Part shown: positions 10,420 to 23,947 of the stretch, one piece after another
How positions within the stretch are numbered: position 1 is the first letter of the stretch
Layout of the letters: every line of letters begins with the position of its first letter
NCBI RefSeq assembly: GCF_052857255.1
Contig: NC_135500.1
Coordinates: 107,503,548-107,567,547 of the forward strand
DNA from: Amblyomma americanum
Taxonomy: Eukaryota; Arthropoda; Arachnida; Ixodida; Ixodidae
Direction: 5' to 3'
DNA length: 64,000 nt
Notes under the pieces: generated by a model
Told to the model about the DNA's origin: nothing
The model's database searches: none
Seen by the model: only the letters and a program-made list of their open reading frames with translations
Made by a program: the position numbers and the translations under genes

Positions 10420-11979
10420 ACCTTAAATTGGTTTTGAGGACAGTAGACACTTTTATCACGCTTTGAGGTACGTGGCGGTGGTGTCCATTTACAAAAACAC
10501 GTTACGCGTAACGCGTTACACGGCTGTTGTTGTACCCCCTAGACTGCTTCAGCTAAACGGCTTGTACAAAGCTATTACAGCTTACGCTGTAAAAAGAAAC
10601 GGCGAAGAGACGGGGTGGGGGTTGGGGGGGGGGGGGGGCGGTTACATACCTGTCACTGTTTCCGCCTCAGAGAACGGCGTAAAATTATTTCGGTGATTTG
10701 TATCAGCGATAGCCTCCATAAGCTCCTAATTGCACTGGTGCTATTGCTTGCAGCGTTCCGAACGCGAAGTGCTCGCTCGCAAGGATCTATCGATGCCCGT
10801 ATGAATGCGCCAAGCACGCAATGGCTCACTGAGAGGTGCACTTGGACGCAGCATTAACGAGGATAATCCGCGCTGTTCTGAAGGCCTTCGCAAACGATGT
10901 ACATCGCAGCGAGAGTACAGGAGCTCCTAGTGGAACGGCTCGCACGTAATGAGGAACTTGCCTGGACATTTATTCGCCACCACTCATTGATTGCCCCTCG
11001 CGTGATCACTGCAATTACCGCAACAGCGAACGCGTATGCTTTTCCCGATCGAGGCTGCTCTCGGCGGCCGTTCCATGCGAAGACGAGAAACAGCGCTGCG
11101 AGAAACAGCCACACCTTTTCATTGATTCTTTTACCTTGCAAAGACTCTCGCGTGTGGGACTTTCCCCGAGGCAGCCGGTGTCTGCGCAGGGTGTCCTAAT
11201 CAAACTTTCCCGCGTACGCCCGCTGCGAACAAGAATGTCGTCCTAGGTGGGGCTAGGGAGACAGCGAAAATATTTTCTCAGCTCAGGCCTGATGCTGCGA
11301 ACCAAGTATCGCGCATTCTGGACAATGTGCTGTTTTGGTGCTGGGGTGCAGGCCAGCCTGGTCCATGTAAGCCTTGGAGCCAGCGGAATGCCTCTATAGA
11401 GCTTTAACCACTATGACGCTTCAGCGGCACCAAAAATATGCAGATGAACCGAAACTGAACGGGTGATGGACGAGAACGCAGAGATCCCCAACTGTTTACA
11501 GGGCCACAAGGTATAGCCTTGGAAGGGTGTTTCCAGTGCGCGCAGGCCGCTTCTTCGCATCTCGACGGGAAGCTGGGCGGATGTCTGACGCGCGAGCTGC
11601 CGACGTCTTTTGAGCCGGAAGCGCGCACGAAGGCAGCGATTACGGCCCGCTGAGCCCGCCATCGCATCCAGCGTCCGCTGTGTGTGCGTTCACGTCTTCT
11701 CGGCGACTACCGGGCTCTCACCTCCTGTAGAGCAAGGGCCGGATTCAGACTGTGACACTCTCACCAAATCTTGCACAACGGGGGGTGCTTGTGCTTGCGA
11801 ATAAATTGAACATCCAGAGTGAAAAGTTCACAGCAGGTAATAAAAAAAAAGGATACTAACTTCATCAGCGTCTTTGGGCAGTCTGGAATAGATATGTGCA
11901 GTTATAAATTAGGAGTGTGTAAATTAAGCGGTTCACCTTTAGCCTCTAACCGAATGCACCCCGGAAACAAACCATGTAA
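10420..11979. other. Unassigned; poly-G tract at 10624-10638
   Basis: A 15-base G run lies at 10624-10638 within a longer G-rich patch. Frames at 10897-11199 (plus) and 10854-11141 (minus) overlap each other and have no recognised domain. Confidence 0.35.
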
Positions 11980-12153
11980 ATGGTTTATGATTTATAGGGG
12001 ATTAACGGGGTTTAACGCCCCAGAGCGACTCAGGCTATGAGGGCCGCCGTAGTGAGGGGCTCCGGAAATTTCGACCGCCTGCTGTTCTTTAAAGTGCACT
12101 GACATCGCATAGTACATGGGCCTCTAGCATTTCGCCTCTATCGCAAACAAAGT
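11980..12153 (-). repeat. SINE-B, lacking its tRNA head
   Basis: Minus-strand 3' part of SINE-B: tail (GGGGTTTAACGCCCCAGAGC, GACTCAGGCTATGAGG), core (CTCCGGAAATTTCGACC, AAAGTGCACTGACATCGCA) and the start of the body (GGCCTCTAGCATTTCGCC). The tRNA-like head is missing, which is unusual because LINE-mediated truncation does produce such copies but most SINE-B copies here keep the head. Confidence 0.82.
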
Positions 12154-13868
12154 AGATTTATTGGTCAAATTCGAATTCAGTACGCTTACGACAACCATGC
12201 GAACCCTCGTCTCGATGCAATGGCATCTGTGCTGCTAGGCAAAGCTCCCCGCCTTGTCTAGTTTGCTCTAACACGGGCAGGATCACGCACTCGGACGTTT
12301 GACGCTTTCAGGCACCTATTGTTAATTCGATTCGAAACAACTATTTTCTCGACTAAATAGTATATCCGGTCTCACGAAAGCCATCAACGGTAAATACTTT
12401 TGGAGGTATGTACGGAATTTCGTACGGAGAGACACGACAACTGGCAGTTGTGACATCGGAATGCGAGGATTTGTCTGATGAGTTCTGGACTGATCGTAGA
12501 ATCCCTTTCTGCTTCGAAGATGCATGCACATGGCGCAATAAATTCAGAGAAAAAATATTATCACTGGTTGTTAAATCTGCCTGCACGAAAATGGTCGAGG
12601 ACGTGCTACCAAACTCACGGCTTTGATGCTTTATTGCCACAGGCCTTCCTCTGCCTAAGTTGAAGTTTATTCATCGATTCATTGAGTTCGCTAGTTGGCA
12701 CAGAAAGGCAGAGTACGCGCGATATGTAGGATGCTAAATTCGCTCGAAGCAAAAAAAATTCGCTCGAAGCAAAAATTTCTCTGCTAGCCGCACGGCACAT
12801 GAAGAAAAACCAGCGAATTTGCAACGTACACCATTGTACACATGGCACCTCAAAGGGTTGCGACGCGAGCTCTGGGCCCCGAAGTATGGCTTGGCACTGC
12901 GCCATGGTGCGACGGATAAATTTGCCCACGTGCATATGTTTTCAAGAGCCTGTGATGCACTACTCCTATTATGACTGATAATTTTTTTGCTATTGTCCTT
13001 CGTCGGTATATTTCATACCACCAACGCCACCTCTGGCTCAACGGCAAAATTCTCTGTAAATCTGAAAGCGTTGCGGTGTGAAACAAAAAGAAAAAAAATA
13101 CAGCCTCAACTACTTGGTTCATCCAGCAAACTAAAAAAAAAAGAAAGGAAATCGATATTAAACATGGCACGAGCTGCCGGGCACAGCAGAAAAATGACAA
13201 GACAATCTCCGGCGTTTTGTGTTTCATTTCCAATGTGAACAAGAGACGCGCGCATGTCCCGAAACATTATGTTTTTCTTTTACGTATTTCCCCCTTTTGT
13301 AGCATGCTTCTGCCGTGCGCCTGTTTTTCATCTGGCGCAGTTGAAAGGCGCCCTCATCGTCCTTTGTTGCGCGGAAGCCTTCGGCCAGAAGGGACGAATA
13401 GAGCGGCCTCTGTCTGCGAAGGTCCCCGCTGAAAGCAGAGCCTATGGTGGGGGGGGGGGGGGGGGGGGGGGGGGAAGAGGCACGACATTCGAGCCGCAAA
13501 CAGCAGACATCGAGGACACGCTTTAATGTTTCCGAGGATTCGTTCCTGCCAGACACGCACACACACAGTCCGAACGGTGCAGCAGAATGACACCGGGGTC
13601 ACCCACAGCCAGGGAGGAACGAGGTGTTATGTTGCACCAACCAGCCCGAACCTCTGCCACAGTGGCAAAGAAACTTTTTCCGAACAGGGAGATCACGTAT
13701 CCTCAATGCATTTATGTTTTTAAATTCTGCTTCTTCGCAACAGAACGACCCGAAACTTGTTTTAAAAACATCCTGGTTTCAAGGACCCACAGAGCACTGT
13801 CGTTCAATGTATACATGTGTCTGTCTTCGGCCGTCCGTCCGCCCGCCCGCCGGATAGATTATTGAAGC
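12154..13868. other. Unassigned; short tandem duplication and poly-G tract
   Basis: AAATTCGCTCGAAGCAAAA occurs twice in tandem (12736-12754 and 12757-12775). A 26-base G run is at 13449-13474; it creates poly-Gly and poly-Pro frames that are not genes. No domain recognised. Confidence 0.4.
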
Positions 13869-14060
13869 TAGTCTGCATGGATAGATTATCTCCTTCTAAT
13901 AACGAAGATATTACCAGCACCGATAACGGAGCCTTCGTAAGCTGTAAAAAGCAAAAATAAAAATGACACAGGTGCCGCCATCACCGGCCATTTTCGTAAC
14001 TAAACTGCGACGACGACCCGACAGTCTTTTTGATGCGGATCACTGAGGCTAGGCGATAGA
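13869..14060 (+). repeat. Dispersed repeat, related to 23948-24652 and 30579-31115
   Basis: Blocks TTCTAATAACGAAGATA, GATAACGGAGCCTTCGTAA, GGTGCCGCCATCACCGGCCA and CGGATCACTGAGGCTAGGC align in order with the other two copies. Only the left part of the family is present here. Confidence 0.7.
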
Positions 14061-14386
14061 TATCGCCAATTATTTTTTTCTTTTTGTGGTGATTATTATT
14101 CATATGATGAGTCTGAATGGATCGTGAAAGAAAAAAAAACTATTTGTTTGCGTTAAGCACTGTCTTAGAAGCTGTATTTGAAGAAAAAAGCGTTTTAGGG
14201 TCTCTGTTTGCTCCTCTGCTTCTAAATCTGCGTTCTCACATTACAGACTTACCCAGAATTACGCAATGGCTAAAGACCACAAGAAATAAGCGTACGGTGC
14301 TTACAGGCAACTACTTTTCCCACAGCGGTATTTAAAAGAAAAAAGACAAAAAAAAAGAAAGAACATCCAAGCGGTGCCATACTCAC

Positions 14387-14565
14387 ATGCTGGTGTACAG
14401 GCTCTCGTATCCCCAGTTGTCGTCATGCTGGTCGAACATGCGGAGCGGTGTGGTGATCAGCGCCCTCTATTCAGCTGGGGTGCAAACACGGTGCTCCGAT
14501 GCGGCATCCCTCTCGACGACCTCAGCGCTGCGCCTCCCCTGCACCTTCGACAACAAGGCCACCAC
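14387..14565 (-). CDS. Candidate 5' coding exon of a host gene
   Basis: On the minus strand a pyrimidine-rich stretch ending CTCTCCCACCAG gives a strong splice acceptor at 14566-14567. The exon then runs to a consensus donor GTGAGT (14386-14381). Inside, an ATG at 14439-14437 follows an in-frame TAG, nine codons upstream. It opens MFDQHDDNWGYESLYTS and leaves the exon in phase 2 after 53 coding bases. The first 126 bases would be 5' UTR. The reading is rich in Asp, Tyr and Trp, with GC-biased third positions (GAC, AAC, CTG, ACC, AGC), unlike the surrounding transposon debris. I do not recognise the protein, and the next exon is not visible. Confidence 0.45.
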
Positions 14566-14849
14566 CTGGTGGGAGAGACGGGGAAGAGACGGTGGATGTG
14601 AGACGCGATCGTCGATGCGCTTGGTACAGCGGCTTAAGCACTATAGTTATACGAAACAATGAACGAGTAGTAATCATATTACCGGGATCTGAATTTTTTT
14701 TCATTTAGATCAACACGTTAAAGATAGGTTGGCGCCTGACAGTGCCATCACTTACTTTTTTTTCGCAGTCGAGGGGAAATTGCACTACAACTGAAAACAG
14801 GATGCAGAGCAGAGCTGAGCTATGAAATACAATACAGAACTCATAACAG

Positions 14850-15404
14850 AAATCGTCGCTCATGTTAGCAGTGAAGTGGAGAAAGGCGAAAGATGAACAG
14901 AGAGGACGCTTCTGCGATGCAGAATCCCTCACTTAAATTTGTACTTATGCAGATGTGGGTTGGCTGCGACAAACCTTTGTGTATCATGTGGGCAAGTTGG
15001 AACAATAGATCATTTTCTCCTCTCTTGCCGGCGGTTCGCAGTTCAGAGAAAACAGTATTTGGAGGTCCCTCTTTCGAGGTTAGGACTCCCTCTGTCTCTT
15101 CCAGTTATTCTTTCGTTCGGTGCGAGCGCAAAGGGATTCCCGTTAAGCAGTGTTTGCGGCTACCTTCATGATTACATAAGTGCAACTGATAGATTATCTT
15201 GTTAGCTGTATACAAAATTTTGTCGCATGTCCAAAAAATGCTCGATTCTATTCCTAGTAATTCATATTTCTTTAATTCATTTGACTTTTCGAATTCTTAT
15301 CTTGATTCAGCCTTCTCACGCCTATTTTTCCCCGCACAAATACCTCATTAGGATTATTTCCTGAACCTTGGCCAATCCTCCTGCGTGGGTATGTGCCATG
15401 CTAC
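14850..15404 (+). mobile_element. LINE ORF2 C-terminus and 3' UTR
   Basis: The plus-strand frame ending at 15205 reads RIPHLNLYLCRCGL, then CVSCGQVGTIDHFLLSC, a C-x2-C-x7-H-x4-C zinc knuckle-like motif. It continues RRFAVQRKQYLEVPL and ends at a stop. This is the tail of a non-LTR retrotransposon ORF2; the minus-strand relic ending at 20377 is its close relative (TIDHLLLFCRRF). Reverse transcriptase and endonuclease are missing. The 3' UTR contains TTGGCCAATCCTCCTGCGTG (about 15370) and runs directly into a (GGA)n tail. The clade is not assigned. Confidence 0.75.
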
Positions 15405-15460
15405 TAAGGAGGAGGAGGAGGAGGAGGAGGAGGAGAAGAAGAAGAAGAAGAAGACAGAAA
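15405..15460 (+). repeat. (GGA)n/(GAA)n microsatellite
   Basis: Triplet repeat directly after the LINE 3' UTR, probably grown from the element's tail. It produces poly-Glu and poly-Arg frames that are not coding. Confidence 0.95.
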
Positions 15461-15477
15461 GGAGTCTGCGCTGCCGT

Positions 15478-15524
15478 ATCATCATCATCATCATCATCAT
15501 CATCACCGTCATCATCATCAGCTT
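15478..15524 (+). repeat. (ATC)n microsatellite = RTE 3' tail
   Basis: On the minus strand this is (ATG/GAT)n at the 3' end of the RTE-like element that follows. The same tail is at 35539-35560 and 39697-39728. Confidence 0.9.
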
Positions 15525-17110
15525 TAGTACGCCCACAGCAAGGCAAAAGCCTCTCACATATCTCTCCAATTAGCCCGGTCCTGTGCCAGTTAAGGCCACT
15601 TTATCCCCACAAACTTAATCTCATCCGCCCACCTAAGTTTTTGCCGTCCCCTGTTGCGCTTGCCTGCTCTTGTAATCCAGTCCGTTACTCTTGGAGACCA
15701 TCCGTTGCATTGCCTTCGCATTAGATGACCTACCCAAGCCAACTTTTTCTTCTTGATTTGGTCTAGGACATCGTCATAATCCGCGTTTGTTCCCTCACGT
15801 GCACTCTGCCCTCTTACTGTACATTAACGTTATACCGATCAGTTTCCTTTATATAGCTCGCTGCGTTGACCTCAATTTAAGCGAAACGCTCTTCGTCAGC
15901 TTCCACGTTTTTGCTCTAAAGGTGAGCGCCGGTAAGATACAGCTGTTTTATACTTTTCTCTTGAGGGGTATTGGTAAACTGCCACTCATGATCTGAGAGA
16001 ACCAGCCCGATGCGCTTCATCACAATCTTATTCTGATAGTTATTTGTCTCTCGTGGTCCGGATCTGCGGTCACTGCCTGCCTCAAGTAGACCTTTAACAC
16101 TTTCAGCACCTCGCTACCTATCGTAAACTGCTTTTCTCTTCCGAGGCTGCTGAACGTTATACTTTAGCTTTCTGAATATAATATATAGATTTCTGCTTTG
16201 CCTGTCTAAGCCATTGATCAAGCTTTGCAGTTCATCACCTGAGTAACTTAGCACGGCAATGTCATCAGCGAATCGCAGATTACTAAGGTATTCACCATTA
16301 ACTTTCACCCCCAACTGATCCCAATCCAGGTCTCTGAATACCTCCTGTAAACAGGTGGTGTAGCATTGGCGAGGTCGCGTCTCCCTCCCTGACACCCTTC
16401 CTTATAGGAAATGTATTGGCGTCTTTACGGAGCGTTATGATGGCTGTGCAGCCGCTACAGATCTCTTCCAGTATTTTTACGTAAGGCTTTCCTACACCCT
16501 GATTCCGCAATGCCTGCATGACTGCTGAGGTTTCGACTGCGTGAAAAGGTTGGTTATATTCTGCACATTTTTGTATCACATTAATCACAGTGTGAATACG
16601 ATATATTGTCGAGTATCTTTTACCAAAGCCTGCCTGGTCCTTTGGTTGACCGAAGTTTAAGGTTGTCCTGATTATGTTTGCGTTCTTCCAAGCTTATGGT
16701 ACGGTCGAGGTCATAAGGCATAAGGCATTGCATAAGGGTGGCCAGTTTTTCTAGTGCAATCTCTCCACCTTCCTTCAACAGATCTGCCCTTAGGTGATCC
16801 TCACCAGCTGCTTTCTCCCTTTGCAATGATTGTAAGGCTTTCGGCACTTGTTACTTCGTTACCGGCGGAATGTCCAATTTCTCTGCACTACTGCTTCTCA
16901 CATTATCGTCCCGATCACTTCGGCTACTGCATAGATCTGTGTAGAACTCCTCGGCTACCTTGACTATCTTATCCATAATGGTAATGACATTGTCCTGCTT
17001 GTCTCCTAGCGCACACATCTGATTTTTGCCTATGCCTAGCTGTCACTTCAGAGAAGGCTCGATATTCTCTCTGTTACACTTCCTGCATGTTACCGTACGC
17101 TTACTGATTC
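15478..17110 (-). mobile_element. Degenerate RTE/BovB-like LINE
   Basis: Read on the minus strand, pieces of one ORF2 appear in order but in different frames. First is EEFYTDL near 16940, then the finger region KALQSLQREKAAGEDHLRADLL (16847 down). Next are VETSAVMQALRNQGV and GVREGDATSP (about 16500-16390), and then LGVKVNGEYLSNLRFADDIAVLS with the FADD catalytic box (about 16310-16240). Last is a C-terminal region matching the one at 35566-35892. The endonuclease domain is absent (5' truncation near 17110) and several frameshifts and stops occur, so the element is dead. The 3' end is the (ATC)n tail. Confidence 0.82.
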
Positions 17111-17149
17111 ATTTTAATACCTATACCAATTCTCTTTTGTTCGTTGAGT

Positions 17150-18235
17150 TAGAGGCGTTCATGCTTTGAACAGACGGCTCGACTCTCCAGCACTGCTGCG
17201 GGCAGAATCATCCTGGACAGACTTGGCATCGAAGGGGAGCCTATGGCGGACCATCCAGGCCCCGTTCCTAGCCATATCCGAAAAAAGATAAAAATATTAC
17301 CTCTACCCAAGAACATGAACCCGCAAACCCAACAGGGTCGGCGGGAAGCAAGAGCCAGAGCTCTGCATCGACGCTTGCAGAGTCTTCAAGACGTCATCTA
17401 CGTCGATGCAGCCAACTACCAAGACAGCCCCCACAGATTCGCCATCTGTGCGGTATCTCATCCTCAGGACCCGGACCCGGCCACTCCACTCATGGCCGCT
17501 ACAGTATTCACCAAGAACGCGGAAACCGCGGAAGAAGCTGCAATTGCAGCTGCTATCGCCTTTACGGACGCTACAACCATCGTTAGCTATTCCAAATATG
17601 CCATTTCGAACTTTGCCAAAGGCCGCATCTCACTCACGGCCAGAACTATCCTGGAAAATGTTAAAGACACATCCCCCCTCCGAGACATTGACCTGGTATG
17701 GGTCCCGGCGCACGCCGGAAACTCCGGAAATGAGGCCGCCAACGCACAAGCTCGAGTTAAAGCCGGCCGAGCAGTAGACGGTCCGAACCCGGAGGCAACC
17801 GGTGAAGCGCTAACCTCCTATCACGACCACACCACCCATTTTAGACTCGCACGTAGGCAGTTCCCGCCGCCGCACCCCTCCCTGTCAAGGGAGCAGCAGG
17901 TGGCGTGGAGAAGACTACAAACCGACTCTTTCCCCTACCCAAATGTGTACTCGCACATATTTATTACAACCTCCAGCCCTAACTGCCGCTTCTGCGGTGC
18001 AAAAGCTACTTTAGACCACATAATCTGGGACTGTAAAGCACACCCACCACCCCCAGATCTCATGGCTGCTCCCTCACCTGACGCGTGGCTTTCAGTAAAG
18101 GTCAGCGACGACCGAGGCACTCAAGTCAAGGCTGTCGAATGGGCCTGTGCGGTACGAGACCTACATGGTCTGGACCTCACTTACTGACCACGAATCTACA
18201 CTTTCTTTCAATAAAGTTTTTACTCACTCACTCTT
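17150..18235 (+). mobile_element. 5'-truncated LINE with RNase H domain
   Basis: Begins abruptly next to the 5' edge of the minus-strand RTE. In-frame sequence before the first Met reads TARLSSTAAGRIILDRLGIEGEP, the linker between RT and RNase H in I/Jockey-group ORF2 proteins. The frame continues into 17243-18187. The 3' UTR is about 50 bases, with TTTCAATAAAGTTTTT followed by a short (CTCA)n tail ending at about 18235. Confidence 0.85.
17243..18187 (+). CDS. LINE ORF2 C-terminal part: RNase H plus zinc knuckle
   Basis: 314 codons, open throughout; the Met is simply the first one after the truncation. The RNase H fold is readable: IYVDAA (Asp-55), AETAEEAAIAAAI (Glu-97/98), the third motif as IVSYSKYAISNF, and VWVPAHAGNSGNEAANAQAR (residues 152-171). 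In active members the third motif is usually SDS and the last is EAADA. Here they are Tyr-116 and Asn-167, so two of four metal-binding acids are lost. Downstream is C-x2-C-x7-H-x4-C (Cys-248, Cys-251, His-259, Cys-264). RNase H removes the RNA template during target-primed integration. This copy cannot mobilise itself because RT and endonuclease are missing. Confidence 0.85.
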   Translation: MADHPGPVPSHIRKKIKILPLPKNMNPQTQQGRREARARALHRRLQSLQDVIYVDAANYQDSPHRFAICAVSHPQDPDPATPLMAATVFTKNAETAEEAAIAAAIAFTDATTIVSYSKYAISNFAKGRISLTARTILENVKDTSPLRDIDLVWVPAHAGNSGNEAANAQARVKAGRAVDGPNPEATGEALTSYHDHTTHFRLARRQFPPPHPSLSREQQVAWRRLQTDSFPYPNVYSHIFITTSSPNCRFCGAKATLDHIIWDCKAHPPPPDLMAAPSPDAWLSVKVSDDRGTQVKAVEWACAVRDLHGLDLTY

Positions 18236-20104
18236 AACCAAACCTCTCGTCTCCTGAGATTGCTTACTGGTACGCCGCCTAAATAACCTACCGCCTATTT
18301 CTATTGCGCACTTCGTAATTGCATCTCTGAGATTATAGTTTAAGAATACGACTCATAAATGAACATAATGTAGTCGTTAACCAAGTATCACGTATCCACA
18401 GCAGGTGCTGATGATCCCAAGAAGAGCATTTTGCGCAGTAATTGATCGTTACTGTAGTATACTAGTCGCATATGCGTTTTTTTTTTTTGTTCAGTGCTTG
18501 CGTCTATTACGCCGTTGCATCTTCTGGAGATCGCTGTCACAGGCACCTGGCTACACCACGCCGCATCGTACATGCTGACAGTGGATTTGCACTATCACTC
18601 AATAAGTTCATTTTGACTGAAGGCCGAAGTCGCTCGTTTGAAGTGACCAGCCTTTTCATGCTCGTTGTAAAGAAATAACAAGCAAAGAAATAATTAACTT
18701 TGAGGCAACTTACGCACAGCACGAAAATTCTGGTGAAAATTCCTAAACGTTATGGCGTTTGCTACAAATTGCAGAAGACATTTAGTTACATGTGGGCTTC
18801 CTCCCTTGGCGCCCGCACCACCAACGCCATCTTTCCTCTTTCGTGCCAGAATAGAGAGATACAGAGAGTCCGTTAAAGAAAAAGGAGATAGCTAGCGTGT
18901 ACAACCCGCCCACATTCTTCTCTGTGCAGGGCACGGGGATCGCGGAAAAAGGAGCAAAAAAAAATGCACAGTTAATTAAAAGAAATTGGAAGAAATCAAT
19001 GGAGGTCCCGGAATTTTAACAAACATTTCAAGCGGAGGTATGAAGCCAATTAAAGATTAAAAGGCTAATGACTTGAATACTGGTCGAATTTGGCCAGGGG
19101 ACAAGCAAGACTCGTTTTCTCCCGCAGTGTAGTACATAAGCTGCCTCTGACAACAGCCAGAAAGCGAGTGGCTCCGCACGGCTCACAAATCAGGCAAGTT
19201 CGATTTTTTTTACTCCATCAGACTTGACTGACAATCCTGCCTTCTTTTGGTTGTTTTTTTTTTCAGCTCGAACGAGAATTTCCGCAGCGACGGGATTATT
19301 GACGAAGGCCACCGTATGTTCTGCGTCCCCCTGGAAGCGTTTGTTTAGGTATAAAGTAAACAATTGTGTAGCACCAAACGCACTGGTCAAGTTTTTGTGA
19401 CCTGTGTGGATCAGCATGCAGAAAGCGCGCCGAGGAACTGGTATCTCACTAAAACACCTCACTTCTAATGGCGAAACGTTTGAAATCACGAATCGCCAAC
19501 AGTGGTTGAAATATGGTGTCTTAGAACGGGACCAAATAAAAATGGAACAGAACTGGGCGACAATCCCAATGTTGTATACCAGCCCAGATTTTATAAGCCG
19601 CTAATCCCGCGCCGCTTACACGCAAACGTTCGATTAGCCGGTTGTAAACACGCTGGTATTGGGACGACGGTTTACAGCTGTGCCGCGTGTTTACAGGTAA
19701 AAATAAATCCTCTTAATGCGGCGATTAGTTTCAAAATCTACTATCAGCTTATGCCCAGAGGCAGTCGCTTCAAATGGCGAATCCCATCCCTGTTCAGGGC
19801 CCCTAACTCTGACGCTTGGACCGGCAACGCATGCAGCGAAGCGCCGAAACTATTAAACGCATATCACCAGCCTGTGGTCATGCAACTTTTACGCGCACTG
19901 GATGGCGTGAAAACAGTGTAGGAATTTTGCTTTTGAGCTCCTTACATGCCAGCGACTGCGCGACGCAGAGTGATTTGCCACACTGTAGTAATTTCGCAAA
20001 GCCATAAATTCCTGTACTGATTTCTTAGTTGTAGGAATGGTGACACAGAAGCGTAAAAAATCTGACAACTAATCCGGACGTTCACAGCCTAGGAAAATCG
20101 TCTC
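18236..20104. other. Unassigned sequence
   Basis: No recognised gene. About 19555-19735 has several short imperfect inverted blocks (for example GCCGCTAATC near 19600 against GCGGCGATTAG near 19718), possibly an eroded foldback element. Confidence 0.35.
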
Positions 20105-20640
20105 TTGCGTGTATGCGCCGAGTATGTGTTGTTGTTGTTGGCCTCATACAAATGGCGCATACCCACTGCGGGGGAGTGGCCAAGACAAAGGCAGTTAATC
20201 TCTCGATACAGGAACGTTTTGACGGGAAAAGGAGTAGTAATAGTATGTAGTCTGATAGATTGGAAGACGCAAGGACAGGGGTCCTGTTAACTTGGAGATC
20301 GAAGACGGGACAATGGCTTAGTATACAATGCATCTAATGCTTCAATTTAGCACTGACTGAGAGCGTGAAAAAGAAATTAGAATGGGAGTCGCTGCGTTTC
20401 TTGAAGGAAATTTTGCACAGCAGATTGCACGCGCCTGTCGCTTCGTCCAAACAAAGAAGCGCCAATGGAAAGAACAACCGCGGAGGACACATCCAGAACC
20501 AGTTGATGAAACGGAACTACAAAAAGACGCTTCCTCAAATGAGAGAAGCGGCGGCAGAACAGCAGGAGGTGATCTATTGTATCAGGTTCGTCCCGCGGCA
20601 CTGCCGGCTCATCGTCGTCTTCAACGCGGCACTATTCAGA
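20105..20640 (-). mobile_element. LINE ORF2 C-terminus and 3' UTR
   Basis: The minus-strand frame from about 20601 to the stop at 20377 reads DTIDHLLLFCRRFSHLRKRL and ends QNFLQETQRLPF, homologous to the element at 14850-15404. The 3' UTR runs on to about 20135, with CCTGTCCTTGCGTCTTCCAA, ACTCCCCCGCAGTGGGTATG and a (CAA)n tail. The same UTR is found alone at 41051-41250. Only the last part of ORF2 is present. Confidence 0.78.
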
Positions 20641-20670
20641 GGTTCTGACGCGAACATCTTTTGCGTTTCG

Positions 20671-23159
<2,489 letters not shown>

Positions 23160-23215
23160 GCGACATGGGTTTGAACCGACGACGTATGCACCTTCAGTTG
23201 TATGCCTTCCCAGAC
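23160..23215 (-). repeat. Possible tRNA-like SINE head
   Basis: The minus strand reads GAAAGTCTGGGAAGGCATAC, then GTCGTCGGTTCAAACCCATG, where GGTTCAAACCC is a plausible B box. No convincing body follows. It may be an isolated SINE head or chance. Confidence 0.3.
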
Positions 23216-23237
23216 TTTCGTAGCAAAATTGTGATGC

Positions 23238-23312
23238 AACGGCGCAGTTGAGGTGTCCGCCAGGAAGTGAGACAGTTAATGCGCCGTTTCCTTTTCTCAG
23301 AAAACGACTAAT
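23238..23312 (+). repeat. SINE-A 3' end, old copy
   Basis: GGCGCAGTTGAGGTGTCCGCC, GTGAGACAG, TGCGCCGTTTCCTTTTC and GACTAATT follow the order of the SINE-A 3' end, with about one change in six. Confidence 0.65.
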
Positions 23313-23947
23313 TCGTTTGTCATACAGCGCTCCACGTTGTGTCATACGCGCGCGCGTGTGTGTGACTGATGTCAGACTTCGAAAAAAAAAAATACTGATC
23401 GCCTGAAATGAACTCAGTTCGCAAACCGCAACCAAGCGCCTAAGTCTTGCGTCGATGGCATGCTTTGGCATTCCCACACGTAAGCAGTCTGAAGTGTCTC
23501 CGCGGATTTTTTTTAACCTTTATAGATTTTTATTTTAAACACTATGAGAGATACGTCGGTGTAGGCTGTGCAGGTAGATTGTACAGCAAGTCGGACCTTA
23601 TGCACCTGTTATGGATCAATAATTATCCGAAGTAATCAACTTAGAATAAGGCATCCCGTGGTCTTATATACCCCATGGACTGATTACATATTACTTTATT
23701 TAGTTGCGTATTTTAGGTGGCCACAAACAACATTGCTGCCTGAGCAGTGGTACACCATTTGTAAAGACCGTAAAAAACTGAATTGACTGTCAGACATTCG
23801 TGAGGTTTGAGAGAATATTTAATACTTTGAGCATAATGACACAAGGGCACGAACGCTGCAGCTATACAAGGCCCACCGGGCTCGTAAGGGATGGGTTATG
23901 GGCTCTGTAAAGAATAACGTACGGCCCAGATATAATTTTAAAAAAAT

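Noticed and set aside
13224..13602. Poly-Gly and poly-Pro proteins
   Set aside because: Produced by the G26 tract at 13449-13474. Similar artefacts occur at 26626-26879 and 44757-45339.
15322..15573. Asp-rich or Arg/Lys-rich acidic and basic proteins
   Set aside because: They are the (GGA)n and (ATC)n tails of adjacent LINEs.
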